Below, in pieces: positions 19,245 to 26,722 of a stretch of 34,647 nucleotides of DNA (positions are counted from its first letter, which is position 1; each line of letters begins with the position of its first letter). Under the pieces are notes generated by a model. It did no database searches. It was given only the letters and a program-made list of their open reading frames with translations, and was not told where the DNA came from. The position numbers were made by a program, and so were the translations under genes. The stretch is from Bordetella parapertussis (GTDB lineage Bacteria; Pseudomonadota; Gammaproteobacteria; Burkholderiales; Burkholderiaceae_B), in assembly GCA_943331855.1 (NCBI GenBank), contig CALQNE010000008.1:1-34647 (forward strand), given 5' to 3'.

Positions 19245-20930
19245 TTAGCCCTGAGGTCGGTGAATCTGGGTCAATCGCTGATGGCGTGAGACCAGCCAGT
19301 GCGAGGCGTAAGTGCCCAGCGCGACAGCGACAATCGCAAGCACCCCTAGCGCTGCGCCAGGGCCGCGACCTGAGGTGCTTTGCATATATAGATAGATACC
19401 ATAGCTCATTGGGGCCTGACTTTCTTTGGTCACGAGCATCATCGTGGCAGACAGCTCAACGGCAGCAGTGATGAAACTGGTGACGAACCCAGCGAGCATG
19501 CCGCCTGCCATTAAGGGGATCATGACGCGCCGAACGGTGCGCAGACGTGTAGCGCCCATCGAAGCGGCAGCCTCTTCAAGAGAGTGATGAACCTGTTGCA
19601 GCGCAGCCATACACGAACGCAGGGCATACGGTAAGCGTCGGATTGCATAAGCAATCATGATTAAAAACCAGGTCGCAGTGAACAAGACATCAGTGCCTGG
19701 TACCAAGACCCCGCGAAACGTTCTGAGATAGCCAATTGCCAGAACAAGACCCGGAATGGCGAGTGCCGCAGAAGCGATCCAGTCGAGCCAGTGGCGAGCG
19801 ACCAGTTTGGTGCGCAAAATCAGATACGCGATGCTCGTGCCTAAAAGAACATCAATCCCTGCGGCAAGACCACAATACAACAGCGTGTTGCTGAGCATGC
19901 CAGGCGATTGTTCGAATACCGTCGCATAGTGGGCCAAGGTGTAGCCATCGGGTAGTGGAGCAAAGCTCCAGACGCTGGCAAACGAAAGTAGTAAGACGCC
20001 GAGGTGTGGGGAAAGCACCAGCAACATGATGAGCCCGATCCAGCCATACGCCAAGATGCTTTCGCCTTTACTTAATTGACGTTGTTGAAGCGCGTTGCCG
20101 CCTTTTTGTAAGGTCGAGTAGTCACGTCCTTTTAGTACGCGAACCGATAACCACATTGCAAAGATTGAAAACACAATCATCATTACGCTTATGACATAAC
20201 CCATTGGGTCATCCATGCCAACTTGGGTGATGCGCAGGTAGGCCTGAGGGGCCAGCATGTTTGTCGCGCCTAAAACTAAAGGTGTTCCAAGGTCATCAAA
20301 TACTTTGACAAAGACTAAAGCCATGCCAGCGACAAAGCCCGGCATGGCTAAGGGAAAAATGATTCGAATAAATAAACGCCAGCCTCGGGCACCTAGATTT
20401 AAGGCGGCTTCTTCCATGGCACCGTCGATGTTGCGTAGCGAGACGGTCAGGTTCATCAGAATAAAAGGAAAGTAATGTAGTGCTTCAACAAAGATCACGC
20501 CATTTAAGCCTTCCATAAGAGGAAGGGTCACGCCAAACCAGTCGTTCAGTATTAGGTTCACGCTGCCCGAGCGGCCAAAGATCAATTGCAACGCAACGGC
20601 ACCGACAAAAGGAGGCATGATTAAGGGCAACACCCCAAGCGTTTGAATGAGCAGGGCCCCTCGAAACTGAAAGCGCACGGTCAAATACGCCAGAGGTACC
20701 GCGATCAGCGCAGCTGCAACCGAGGCACTCAGCGCAACATAGAGGCTGTTATAAAACGACTCGAGCATGAGCGGTTGTTGAAAAAAAACCGCAAAATGTG
20801 CGAGCGTGATTTGGCCGCGTGCATCGCTAAAGGCCGACACAAAGACCGTCGCGATCGGCAAGATCAAAAATACACTTAAGAGCCCTAGGATCCCCAATGC
20901 GGCAAGCGCAGGGCCACCCAACCGTTGCAT
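19245..20930 (-). CDS. ABC transporter permease, two fused domains (FbpB/AfuB-like)
   Basis: The 561-residue integral membrane protein has two tandem BPD_transp_1 domains, each with an EAA loop: EEAALNLGARGWRLFIRIIFPLA in the first half and EEAAASMGATRLRTVRRVMIPL in the second. This fused form is typical of iron(III) and 2-aminoethylphosphonate type importers. I chose the ATG at 20930 because its first base is shared with the stop codon of the binding-protein gene (TAATG), implying coupling. An upstream in-frame ATG at 20996 would add 22 mostly polar, basic residues and overlap by 67 bases. About twelve hydrophobic segments are visible. Confidence 0.9.
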   Translation of the reverse strand: MQRLGGPALAALGILGLLSVFLILPIATVFVSAFSDARGQITLAHFAVFFQQPLMLESFYNSLYVALSASVAAALIAVPLAYLTVRFQFRGALLIQTLGVLPLIMPPFVGAVALQLIFGRSGSVNLILNDWFGVTLPLMEGLNGVIFVEALHYFPFILMNLTVSLRNIDGAMEEAALNLGARGWRLFIRIIFPLAMPGFVAGMALVFVKVFDDLGTPLVLGATNMLAPQAYLRITQVGMDDPMGYVISVMMIVFSIFAMWLSVRVLKGRDYSTLQKGGNALQQRQLSKGESILAYGWIGLIMLLVLSPHLGVLLLSFASVWSFAPLPDGYTLAHYATVFEQSPGMLSNTLLYCGLAAGIDVLLGTSIAYLILRTKLVARHWLDWIASAALAIPGLVLAIGYLRTFRGVLVPGTDVLFTATWFLIMIAYAIRRLPYALRSCMAALQQVHHSLEEAAASMGATRLRTVRRVMIPLMAGGMLAGFVTSFITAAVELSATMMLVTKESQAPMSYGIYLYMQSTSGRGPGAALGVLAIVAVALGTYASHWLVSRHQRLTQIHRPQG

Positions 20931-22249
20931 TACTGTGCGGCCTTTGTCGCGAGTTCGCGGGCCTGTTCGTAGCGTTCTTTTGATCGCGTGTTCCAATCAC
21001 TTTCGAACTGACTGATTGCTTTGTTCACTTCAGGATCTTTTTTATTGCCTGAAAATATTTTTAAAAATGCGGGGTCGTTAATTTGTTTTTGATCGACCAG
21101 GGGCGTATAGGCCAGTGCGCGCGCTTGCGCCAGCATCTCAGCCTTGGGGCCAGCGGTCACCCCTTTGAGTTTGCGTTCAGCCTCGAAAATTGCCTTGGTG
21201 GCCGCTTGTAGCTCTTTGAGCCGAAAGGTGATGGTCTGGTCAAATAGTTTGAGCACGATCTCGTAACGTGCAGACGATTTCTCGTTATCAAACGTAACCG
21301 TGCTACGCGCAGCAAGCGCCTGAGGATCGGGGTATTGGGCTGGCACCTTGCCACTCAACTCCGCATAAGGCAGCACGGGTAGTCGCGACACTTTGGGTTG
21401 CAATAAAATTTCTTGACCGGGTTGGCTTAACGTAAAGGCAATGAATTGTTTGCCGGCCGCTGTATTTTTTGCACCCGAGATCAAGCCAATATTGGCAGGC
21501 ACAATGGCGGTTTGCACGGGGTATATAAACTCGACCGGAAATCCTGAGTACTTTGCGGACAAACCAAAGAAATCGATGACAGGTCCGGCACCAAACTGAC
21601 CGTTACTCACGCCGTCGGGCACGCCGAATGAGCGCTCAGTCACCGCGGCGCTGTTGCCAGACATCCGTAATAAGGTGTTCCACCCGGTTTCCCAGCCGTC
21701 GCTTTGCAAGATGGTTTCAACGGTTAAGTGCATGGTTCCTGAGCGCGATGGCGCCGTGATGCCGACATGGCCAAACCAGGCTGGAGCCAGTAGGTCTTGC
21801 CATTCGGTGGGTGCCGCGAGTTTATTGGCCTTGAGATAACGGGTGTTGTACATAATCCCATAGCCCGCAAGTGCCTGTCCTAGATAAAAGCCTTGAGGAT
21901 CATTGACGGGAAACGCGCCGATTTTTTCAGGTACTTTCGGATTTTTAAGATCGACGACAGAGTCGAGTAATTTTTCGCGAGCGAGAATCTCAAAAGCATC
22001 CGGTGCGCTGACCCAAAAAACTTCGGGCCGTTGGCCTACGGGCAGTTCGCGCAAGTAGGCCATACCTGCGACCGTATTTTTATTCAAGATTTCAAGCGTA
22101 ATGCTTGGGTGTGTTTTTTCGAATGCGGTTTTATAGGCAGCGGTGAGCTCTTTAGGAAACGAAGTAATCACCGTCACCGTTTGTGCGGATAGGTTGAGTG
22201 AGGTCAGCGCGGCGAGTAGCGCAGCATACCAACAGGTGCGGATTTTCAT
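20930..22249 (-). CDS. ABC transporter periplasmic substrate-binding protein (SBP type 1/6-like)
   Basis: A 439-residue secreted protein: residues 1-22 form a Sec signal (KIRTCWYAALLAALTSLNLSA). The mature protein starts TVTVITSFPKELTAAYKTAF, the usual opening of the Fe(III)/AEP binding-protein class, and continues with GPVIDFFGLSAKY and AIVPANIGLISGAKN blocks. The C-terminal about 100 residues (from ITFRLKELQAA) are an unusual charged helical extension beyond the normal binding-protein size of about 340. No clear tyrosine pair for iron binding was identified. The gene starts five bases after the enamidase stop, so it probably captures the pathway's substrate or a relative rather than iron; that is inference. 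Confidence 0.87.
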   Translation of the reverse strand: MKIRTCWYAALLAALTSLNLSAQTVTVITSFPKELTAAYKTAFEKTHPSITLEILNKNTVAGMAYLRELPVGQRPEVFWVSAPDAFEILAREKLLDSVVDLKNPKVPEKIGAFPVNDPQGFYLGQALAGYGIMYNTRYLKANKLAAPTEWQDLLAPAWFGHVGITAPSRSGTMHLTVETILQSDGWETGWNTLLRMSGNSAAVTERSFGVPDGVSNGQFGAGPVIDFFGLSAKYSGFPVEFIYPVQTAIVPANIGLISGAKNTAAGKQFIAFTLSQPGQEILLQPKVSRLPVLPYAELSGKVPAQYPDPQALAARSTVTFDNEKSSARYEIVLKLFDQTITFRLKELQAATKAIFEAERKLKGVTAGPKAEMLAQARALAYTPLVDQKQINDPAFLKIFSGNKKDPEVNKAISQFESDWNTRSKERYEQARELATKAAQ

Positions 22250-22254
22250 GATGC

Positions 22255-23448
22255 TTAGTGTCGCACGATGCTTGGGATCACGGTTGCGGGTGGGGTGTTG
22301 CGACTGCGACCGCAGCGCACCAAACCGTCGATCATCACCATACCGATGCCCGGGATATCGCCCAGTTTGACGCTTTCAAGCAAATCGCGCCCAGCGGTAT
22401 GTTGAGCGCGATCCATAAACACTAAATCGGCGGCGCGACCAGGTTCGATTAACCCGCAGTTTAAATTGCGCATGCGTGCGGTGTTGCCGGTCGCAAAGCA
22501 GAATACAAGTTCAGGCGGAATATTGCCCAAACTTGAAAGCAGAGCAATCATGCGCAAGATGCCCAGGGGCTGTACGCCAGAGCCTGCAGGACCGTCTGTT
22601 CCTAAAATGACGCGATGCGGGCACTTAAGTTGCATGGCTGCTTGGGCGGCCGCGATAGCAATTTTTTCGTTGCCGTTATGTACGATCTCAATGCCGCGCG
22701 ATGATTTTTCACACAACTCACAAACATGGGCTTCAGACAGCGAAGTGTGGCCCCCGTTAATGTGTCCGATGATGTCTGCATCCGCTTCAAGTACGACATC
22801 TTTGTCGATCAAACCAGAGCCAGGAATCGAAGGGCCGCCTGTATGGATGGTGCTTTGAATGCCGTATTTGCGTGCCCAGGCCACCATTTTTTGGGCTTCT
22901 TCGCCAGCCTTAACAGAACCTAAACCGACTTCACCTAGTAGTTTGACGCCCGCTTCAGCCAGTTCTTTGAAGTCTTGTTCGACCATGCCTTGTTCAATGA
23001 CGGGAGCGCCGGCCAACACCTTGACACCACCGGGGCGAAAGTTGTCGAAGGCACGCTGCGCGGTAATCGCCAGGGCTTTGAGGCCCACAATATCTTTGGG
23101 TCGGCCAGGCAAGTGCACCTCGCCTGCTGAAATCATGGTGGTGACGCCACCATTGAGTGTGGATTCAATCCAGCCAATTTGGTTTTGACGCGGCGTCCAA
23201 TCACCAAAGACGGGATGCACGTGGCTGTCGATCAAACCCGGTGCAACGCATGTTTGATGGGCGTCAATAACTAAGGTTGGGTGCGAAATATCGCAGTCTT
23301 TTTCTTTACCGACGGTGGTGATCAAACCGTCGTTGATGACGATGGTGTCAGCAGACAAAATCGGTTGCTCAAGATCTCCGGAAAGAAGCAAGCCAATATT
23401 TTTAATCACGACTTTGCCTGACTTCTCGTTTGTTACGACTTCTGCCAT
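22255..23448 (-). CDS. ena: Enamidase (amidohydrolase family), 1,4,5,6-tetrahydro-6-oxonicotinate hydrolase
   Basis: This 397-residue amidohydrolase strongly resembles Eubacterium barkeri enamidase as I remember it, with shared blocks IIKNIG/VIKNIG, GGVTTMISAG, PGRPKD, KALAITAQ, GEVGLGSVK, HTGGPSIPGS, GHINGG, PLGILR and SRNTPPA. That enzyme, a binuclear Fe-Zn protein, opens the reduced nicotinate ring to (S)-2-formylglutarate and ammonia. Candidate metal ligands are His76, His78 (DSHVHP), Glu173, His202, His229 and Asp285 (LGTDGPAG). I chose the ATG at 23448 because GGAG lies seven bases before it; a TTG twelve bases farther upstream is less likely. It follows the TetR gene by 42 bases and precedes the ABC importer. 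Other cyclic-amide hydrolases are the alternative. Confidence 0.87.
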   Translation of the reverse strand: MAEVVTNEKSGKVVIKNIGLLLSGDLEQPILSADTIVINDGLITTVGKEKDCDISHPTLVIDAHQTCVAPGLIDSHVHPVFGDWTPRQNQIGWIESTLNGGVTTMISAGEVHLPGRPKDIVGLKALAITAQRAFDNFRPGGVKVLAGAPVIEQGMVEQDFKELAEAGVKLLGEVGLGSVKAGEEAQKMVAWARKYGIQSTIHTGGPSIPGSGLIDKDVVLEADADIIGHINGGHTSLSEAHVCELCEKSSRGIEIVHNGNEKIAIAAAQAAMQLKCPHRVILGTDGPAGSGVQPLGILRMIALLSSLGNIPPELVFCFATGNTARMRNLNCGLIEPGRAADLVFMDRAQHTAGRDLLESVKLGDIPGIGMVMIDGLVRCGRSRNTPPATVIPSIVRH

Positions 23449-23490
23449 GTTGTTCTCCAAAGTGAAAGCGTCGCAACGAACGCACCGCTA

Positions 23491-24156
23491 TTAAAGCACT
23501 ACTGTTCTTTGCACGGTATCTACGACAAAGGTTTCCCATTGTTTAAAGGTGGCGGGTGCTTCTAGATTTTCACCCAAAAATGCAGATAAAGTGAAACGGT
23601 TAGATTGGTAAAAATAACCAAGTGCAGCGATCATCATGTAGAGATCCCGCGAGGACAGGTCTTTTCGAAAAACGCCTTGTTCGATGCCGCACGCGAGAAC
23701 CTGATCCACGACGCCGATCGCCGGAGATGAATACTCTCGGGCCTTACTCGATTTGGCAATATGTTTGCCACCGTGAAGATTTTCGCTATTCAAGAGCGTG
23801 ACGAATTCAGGGTTTTTTTTGTAGTACCGCAAAATGAACTGCACGACTTGCTTCAAGGCGACCAGCGGTTGGGTGGTGTCCAGTTTAAGCGCGGCTTCAG
23901 CGGCGTTAAAGCGCCGATAGGTTTCTTCAAGCGCAGCAACAAACAGGCCCTCTTTGTTGCCAAAGTAGTAATAAATCATCCGGTCGTGTGAGTTTGCCGC
24001 TTTCGATATTTGATCAATACTGCCACCATCTAAGCCATGCTTGGCAAAGATTTTGATGGCCGCACGTAAGATATTTTCGCGCGTGGTTTCGGCGGCCCGC
24101 TCTCGCACCCCTGTCTTACGCAGCGGCTTGGCTGGCGCTGGGGTGCGGGTGCTCAT
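23491..24156 (-). CDS. TetR family transcriptional regulator
   Basis: The 221-residue protein has an N-terminal TetR helix-turn-helix (about residues 24-70): TTRENILRAAIKIFAKHG, then GGSIDQISKAANSHDRMIYYYFGNKEGLF. The C-terminal part, residues 80-221, should bind the inducer and dimerise; its pattern (NSENLHGGKHIAKS) is reminiscent of the RutR-like C-terminal families. The basic, proline-rich first 20 residues are an extension. Its start overlaps the ferredoxin reductase stop by four bases (ATGA), so it is part of that transcript and probably autoregulated through the twin palindromes at 25022-25059. By analogy with the TetR regulator NicS of Pseudomonas putida the inducer may be a pyridine intermediate, but homology to NicS was not tested. 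Confidence 0.9.
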   Translation of the reverse strand: MSTRTPAPAKPLRKTGVRERAAETTRENILRAAIKIFAKHGLDGGSIDQISKAANSHDRMIYYYFGNKEGLFVAALEETYRRFNAAEAALKLDTTQPLVALKQVVQFILRYYKKNPEFVTLLNSENLHGGKHIAKSSKAREYSSPAIGVVDQVLACGIEQGVFRKDLSSRDLYMMIAALGYFYQSNRFTLSAFLGENLEAPATFKQWETFVVDTVQRTVVL

Positions 24157-24926
24157 TGTTCGACAAAAGCCCGTTCGATCACATAGTCGCCTGGTTTGGT
24201 GGTGTTGCCTTCGTTAAACCCACGCTGCTCAAGCATGGTTTTTAAGTCGCGCAGTAAGCCGGGGCTGCCGCAAATCATGATGCGATCTTGCGTACGGTCG
24301 AGCGCGGTCACGCCCAAATCCTTGAAAAGCTTTTCGTTTTCGATCAATGTGGTGATGCGACCCATTTGTTTATATTGTTCTCGCGTAACGGTTGGGTAAT
24401 AGCGTAACTGTTTACGCACCATTTCGCCTAAAAATTCGTGTTGCGGTAGCTCTTGAGTCAGGTAGTCGTGATAGGCCAGTTCAGCGACATCCCGTACAGA
24501 ATGTACCAAAATGACTTCTTCAAATTTTTCGTAGGTTTCGGGATCGCGGACGATGCTTAAGAAGGGGGCTAAGCCTGTGCCAGAGCCAAACATGTATAGG
24601 CGTTTGGCCGGCAGCAGATAGTCGATGAGCAATGTGCCGGTCGGTTTGCGGCCGACCACGATCGAGTCGCCCACTTTGATGTGTTGCAGCTTTGAGGTCA
24701 GGGGGCCGTCTTCGACCTTGATGCTCAAAAATTCAAGGTGCTCTTCATAGTTTGCACTCACGATGCTATAGGCGCGCAGCAAAGGCTTGCCATTGACGCG
24801 GAGTCCGATCATGGTGAAGTGACCATTACTAAAGCGCAACGACGGATCGCGCGTGGTGGTGAAGCTAAACAGACGTTCTGTCCAGTGATGCACGGATAAA
24901 ACGGTTTCTTCGTTAAAGGCGCTCAT
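24153..24926 (-). CDS. fpr: Ferredoxin/flavodoxin-NADP+ reductase
   Basis: The 257-residue protein is a bacterial subclass I FPR. It opens with VLSVHHWTERLFSFTTTRDPSL, the usual start of the proteobacterial enzyme; RAYSIVSANY (about 50-59) binds FAD, GTGLAPFLSIVRDP binds NADP(H), and it ends YVIERAFVEQ, typical of this subclass. It exchanges electrons between NADP(H) and ferredoxin or flavodoxin. Being the first gene of the operon with enamidase, and divergent from the 6-hydroxynicotinate reductase homologue, it may supply reduced ferredoxin for ring reduction. No ferredoxin gene is visible here. The message before the ATG lacks a recognisable Shine-Dalgarno sequence. Fpr is also commonly a stress-defence enzyme, so a general role cannot be ruled out. 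Confidence 0.9.
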   Translation of the reverse strand: MSAFNEETVLSVHHWTERLFSFTTTRDPSLRFSNGHFTMIGLRVNGKPLLRAYSIVSANYEEHLEFLSIKVEDGPLTSKLQHIKVGDSIVVGRKPTGTLLIDYLLPAKRLYMFGSGTGLAPFLSIVRDPETYEKFEEVILVHSVRDVAELAYHDYLTQELPQHEFLGEMVRKQLRYYPTVTREQYKQMGRITTLIENEKLFKDLGVTALDRTQDRIMICGSPGLLRDLKTMLEQRGFNEGNTTKPGDYVIERAFVEQ

Positions 24927-25021
24927 AATCAGCTTGGAGGTCAGAAATGGGTGAAAGCAGGCTGTATCACTAAATAAATAGATTGCGAGCCTGTGCAGGA
25001 TGAATTAAATTAAACATCAAA

Positions 25022-25037
25022 TGTAGTGAATGCAACA
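25022..25037. promoter_or_regulatory. Putative TetR operator 1
   Basis: TGTAGTGAATGCAACA differs at only three of 16 positions from operator 2. The near-palindrome extends to TAGTG-N7-CACTA (25024-25040). Its start is 22 bases from the start of operator 2, about two helical turns, so dimers would sit on the same DNA face. It lies just downstream of the proposed fpr promoter -10. Binding by the TetR protein encoded at 23491-24156 is inferred. Confidence 0.55.
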
Positions 25038-25041
25038 CTAA

Positions 25042-25069
25042 ATTGTAGCAAATGCTACATTAATGTTAG
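25042..25069 (-). promoter_or_regulatory. Putative promoter of the fpr-tetR-ena operon
   Basis: Read on the - strand, CTAACA (25069-25064) and TACAAT (25047-25042) lie 16 bases apart and match the sigma-70 -35 and -10 consensus at four and five of six positions. Operator 2 covers the spacer and most of the -10, and operator 1 would fall near the transcription start, a standard layout for TetR repression. Confidence 0.45.
25044..25059. promoter_or_regulatory. Putative TetR operator 2
   Basis: TGTAGCAAATGCTACA is a perfect inverted repeat with six-base arms (TGTAGC/GCTACA) around AAAT. Together with operator 1 the consensus is TGTAGYRAATGCWACA. It overlaps the proposed fpr promoter and the proposed -35 region of the hnr promoter, so one regulator could control both directions. 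Confidence 0.62.
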
Positions 25070-25083
25070 CCTTGTGTTGTAAT
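25054..25083 (+). promoter_or_regulatory. Possible promoter of the hnr operon
   Basis: TGTAAT (25078-25083) matches the -10 consensus at five of six positions; at 18 bases upstream the right arm of operator 2, GCTACA (25054-25059), matches the -35 at three of six. A second weak option is TTGTGT (25072-25077) with TAAAAG (25096-25101). The weak -35 suggests low or activated expression. Confidence 0.3.
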
Positions 25084-25127
25084 TTAGGCAACCGCTAAAA
25101 GGCGATAAGCTTCTAACCATACCCTAC

Positions 25128-26717
25128 ATGACCGAACACACCAAAACTGACGGACTTTCAGCAGAAACGCCCGCGCCAGTAAACGAAGGCGATCAGGCCG
25201 CATCTGCAGCGCAGGCGCGCGCAAAAAGCGCAGCCAAAATCGAATGCAATGCGTGCCCGGTGTTGTGTCAAATTAGTGTGGGCCGCAGTGGTGCCTGTGA
25301 TCGTTACGCAAATCATGAGGGGGTCTTGATTCGTGTCGATCCTGTTTTGGTTCTTAGCCGTGCCCTGAAAGCAAATGAGCCGGCCTTAGTGCCCTTTGCG
25401 CCCGGCGCGTCAGATACGGCCTGGTCGGGTGACCTCGTGCGAGGCAGCGATGTGTTTGTGACGGGTGTGGGCTCGTCTACGACGTATCCAGACTACAAAC
25501 CGGCCCCATTTATCGTGGGCTCGCACATCGACGGCGTTGATATGGTGACCGTCGTGACCGAGGGCATCTTTAGCTATTGCAGTTTAAAAGTCAAAATTGA
25601 TACTGACCGCTATCTAGGCCCCGAGCAAGCCAATGTGCTGTGTCGCGGAGAGGTCGTGGGCCATGTCACAACGGCCGAGTATGGTTCGCAGATGCTGTCA
25701 CTCGGTGGTGTGCACCACTTGACTGGCGGAAGTAAGAAAGAGGGCCGTGTCACTATGGAGATGATGCAGGCGCTGGGCAACAAGCAAGCCACCGAACTGA
25801 GTATTGAAGGTGGCGCAAATCTTGTCATTCAGGCTGGACGTGCGCCCATCGTCAATGGTGTAGAAGAACAACGGATGCGGGTTGGGTGTGGTTCGGCGGC
25901 GATCGGTATCTTTGCGCAACAGTTTTTTGAACTGGCCGATGAAGTTGTCGTGGTGGATGACCACATTACGGGTGTCTTGACCGAACATCAGGCCGGCTGT
26001 TGTTTGAATATGCGCTCCTCCGGGATCAGTATCCGTGGCCGTCGCTCAACGCCAGGCCGCTATTTTCAAGTGGCAAATCCTGGCACGGGTTGGGGTGGTA
26101 CAGACATTTCAGATCCTTTGGCTATCATTGAAAAATGGGATCCAAAACGCGCGTGGCCTGGCCTGCGCTTATTGATGACCTCGACAACGGGCGAGCACGC
26201 CAGTTGGTATGTGCTGGATGACCAGTTAATCCCAAAGAAAATGCCCATGCCTGATGCCGTGCAGACGGTTGTAGATCGCATTGGCGAAAACTGCGAGCCC
26301 TCGATGACGACGGTATTGTTTTTGGGTGGAGCCGGAGGCAGTTTGCGTGCTGGCGTGACCGATAATCCGGTGCTTCTGACGCGTGCGATTAAAAATGCGC
26401 TGGTCAATGTCACGTGTGGCGGTGCGCCGGCCTATGTTTGGCCAGGTGGCGGTATCACCGTGATGGTCGATGTGATGCGCATGCCAGATAACAGTTTCGG
26501 AACCGTGCCGACACCGGCGTTGGTGGCGCCGTTTGAATTCAGTATGCGCGCAGATGATTTCAAGAAGCTGGGTGGTCACATGGATTACGTGCGACCCATT
26601 GACGTTGTGTTGCGTCAGGGCGCCTGGCATAGTGATGGCGCGCCCACTGATCGTCGCTGGGTGGTGCAGCCAAGTGAAAATCCCTGGCCGCTGGGTCGGC
26701 CCCCTTTGTTGGGTTGA
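25128..26717 (+). CDS. hnr: 6-hydroxynicotinate reductase homologue, Fe-S flavoprotein
   Basis: The 529-residue protein has an N-terminal four-cysteine motif (Cys40, 43, 47, 57; spacing CX2CX3CX9C) suited to a [4Fe-4S] cluster, preceded by about 37 low-complexity Ala/Glu-rich residues. Later glycine-rich blocks (FLGGAGGSLRAGVTD; CGGAPAYVWPGGGITVMVD) and cysteines (HQAGCCLNM, NVTCGGAP) may hold flavin or further clusters. I assign it to 6-hydroxynicotinate reductase (EC 1.3.7.1), which reduces 6-hydroxynicotinate to 1,4,5,6-tetrahydro-6-oxonicotinate with reduced ferredoxin. The assignment rests on general resemblance plus context: enamidase, the next enzyme, lies in the divergent operon, and a NicAB-like hydroxylase is downstream. 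The E. barkeri enzyme has covalent flavin. No canonical ApbE acceptor motif (DGxTxAT) was found. The start has no clear ribosome binding site. Confidence 0.75.
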   Translation: MTEHTKTDGLSAETPAPVNEGDQAASAAQARAKSAAKIECNACPVLCQISVGRSGACDRYANHEGVLIRVDPVLVLSRALKANEPALVPFAPGASDTAWSGDLVRGSDVFVTGVGSSTTYPDYKPAPFIVGSHIDGVDMVTVVTEGIFSYCSLKVKIDTDRYLGPEQANVLCRGEVVGHVTTAEYGSQMLSLGGVHHLTGGSKKEGRVTMEMMQALGNKQATELSIEGGANLVIQAGRAPIVNGVEEQRMRVGCGSAAIGIFAQQFFELADEVVVVDDHITGVLTEHQAGCCLNMRSSGISIRGRRSTPGRYFQVANPGTGWGGTDISDPLAIIEKWDPKRAWPGLRLLMTSTTGEHASWYVLDDQLIPKKMPMPDAVQTVVDRIGENCEPSMTTVLFLGGAGGSLRAGVTDNPVLLTRAIKNALVNVTCGGAPAYVWPGGGITVMVDVMRMPDNSFGTVPTPALVAPFEFSMRADDFKKLGGHMDYVRPIDVVLRQGAWHSDGAPTDRRWVVQPSENPWPLGRPPLLG

Positions 26718-26722
26718 AGGGC

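Larger units (their letters stand above)
24927..25127. promoter_or_regulatory. Divergent promoter region of the pyridine catabolic island
   Basis: This 201-base spacer separates the divergent starts of the fpr-tetR-ena operon and the hnr operon. It is markedly AT-rich between about 24970 and 25090 relative to its neighbours. It contains the two palindromes and the putative promoters listed separately. Neither flanking gene has a good Shine-Dalgarno sequence before its start. On the + strand a GGAGG (24936-24940) precedes a nine-codon frame (ATG at 24947, stop at 24971-24973); this lies upstream of the proposed hnr promoter and is probably chance. Confidence 0.75.

Noticed and set aside
20930..20996. 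Upstream start of the fused permease at 20996
   Set aside because: It would overlap the binding-protein gene by 67 bases and add a polar basic stretch; the TAATG coupled start is simpler.
25128..26717. Cyanuric acid amidohydrolase/barbiturase-type ring-opening enzyme for this gene
   Set aside because: The protein has an N-terminal Fe-S cysteine motif and is about 529 residues, longer than that family, and lacks its expected repeated Ser/Lys motifs; a reductase fits better.
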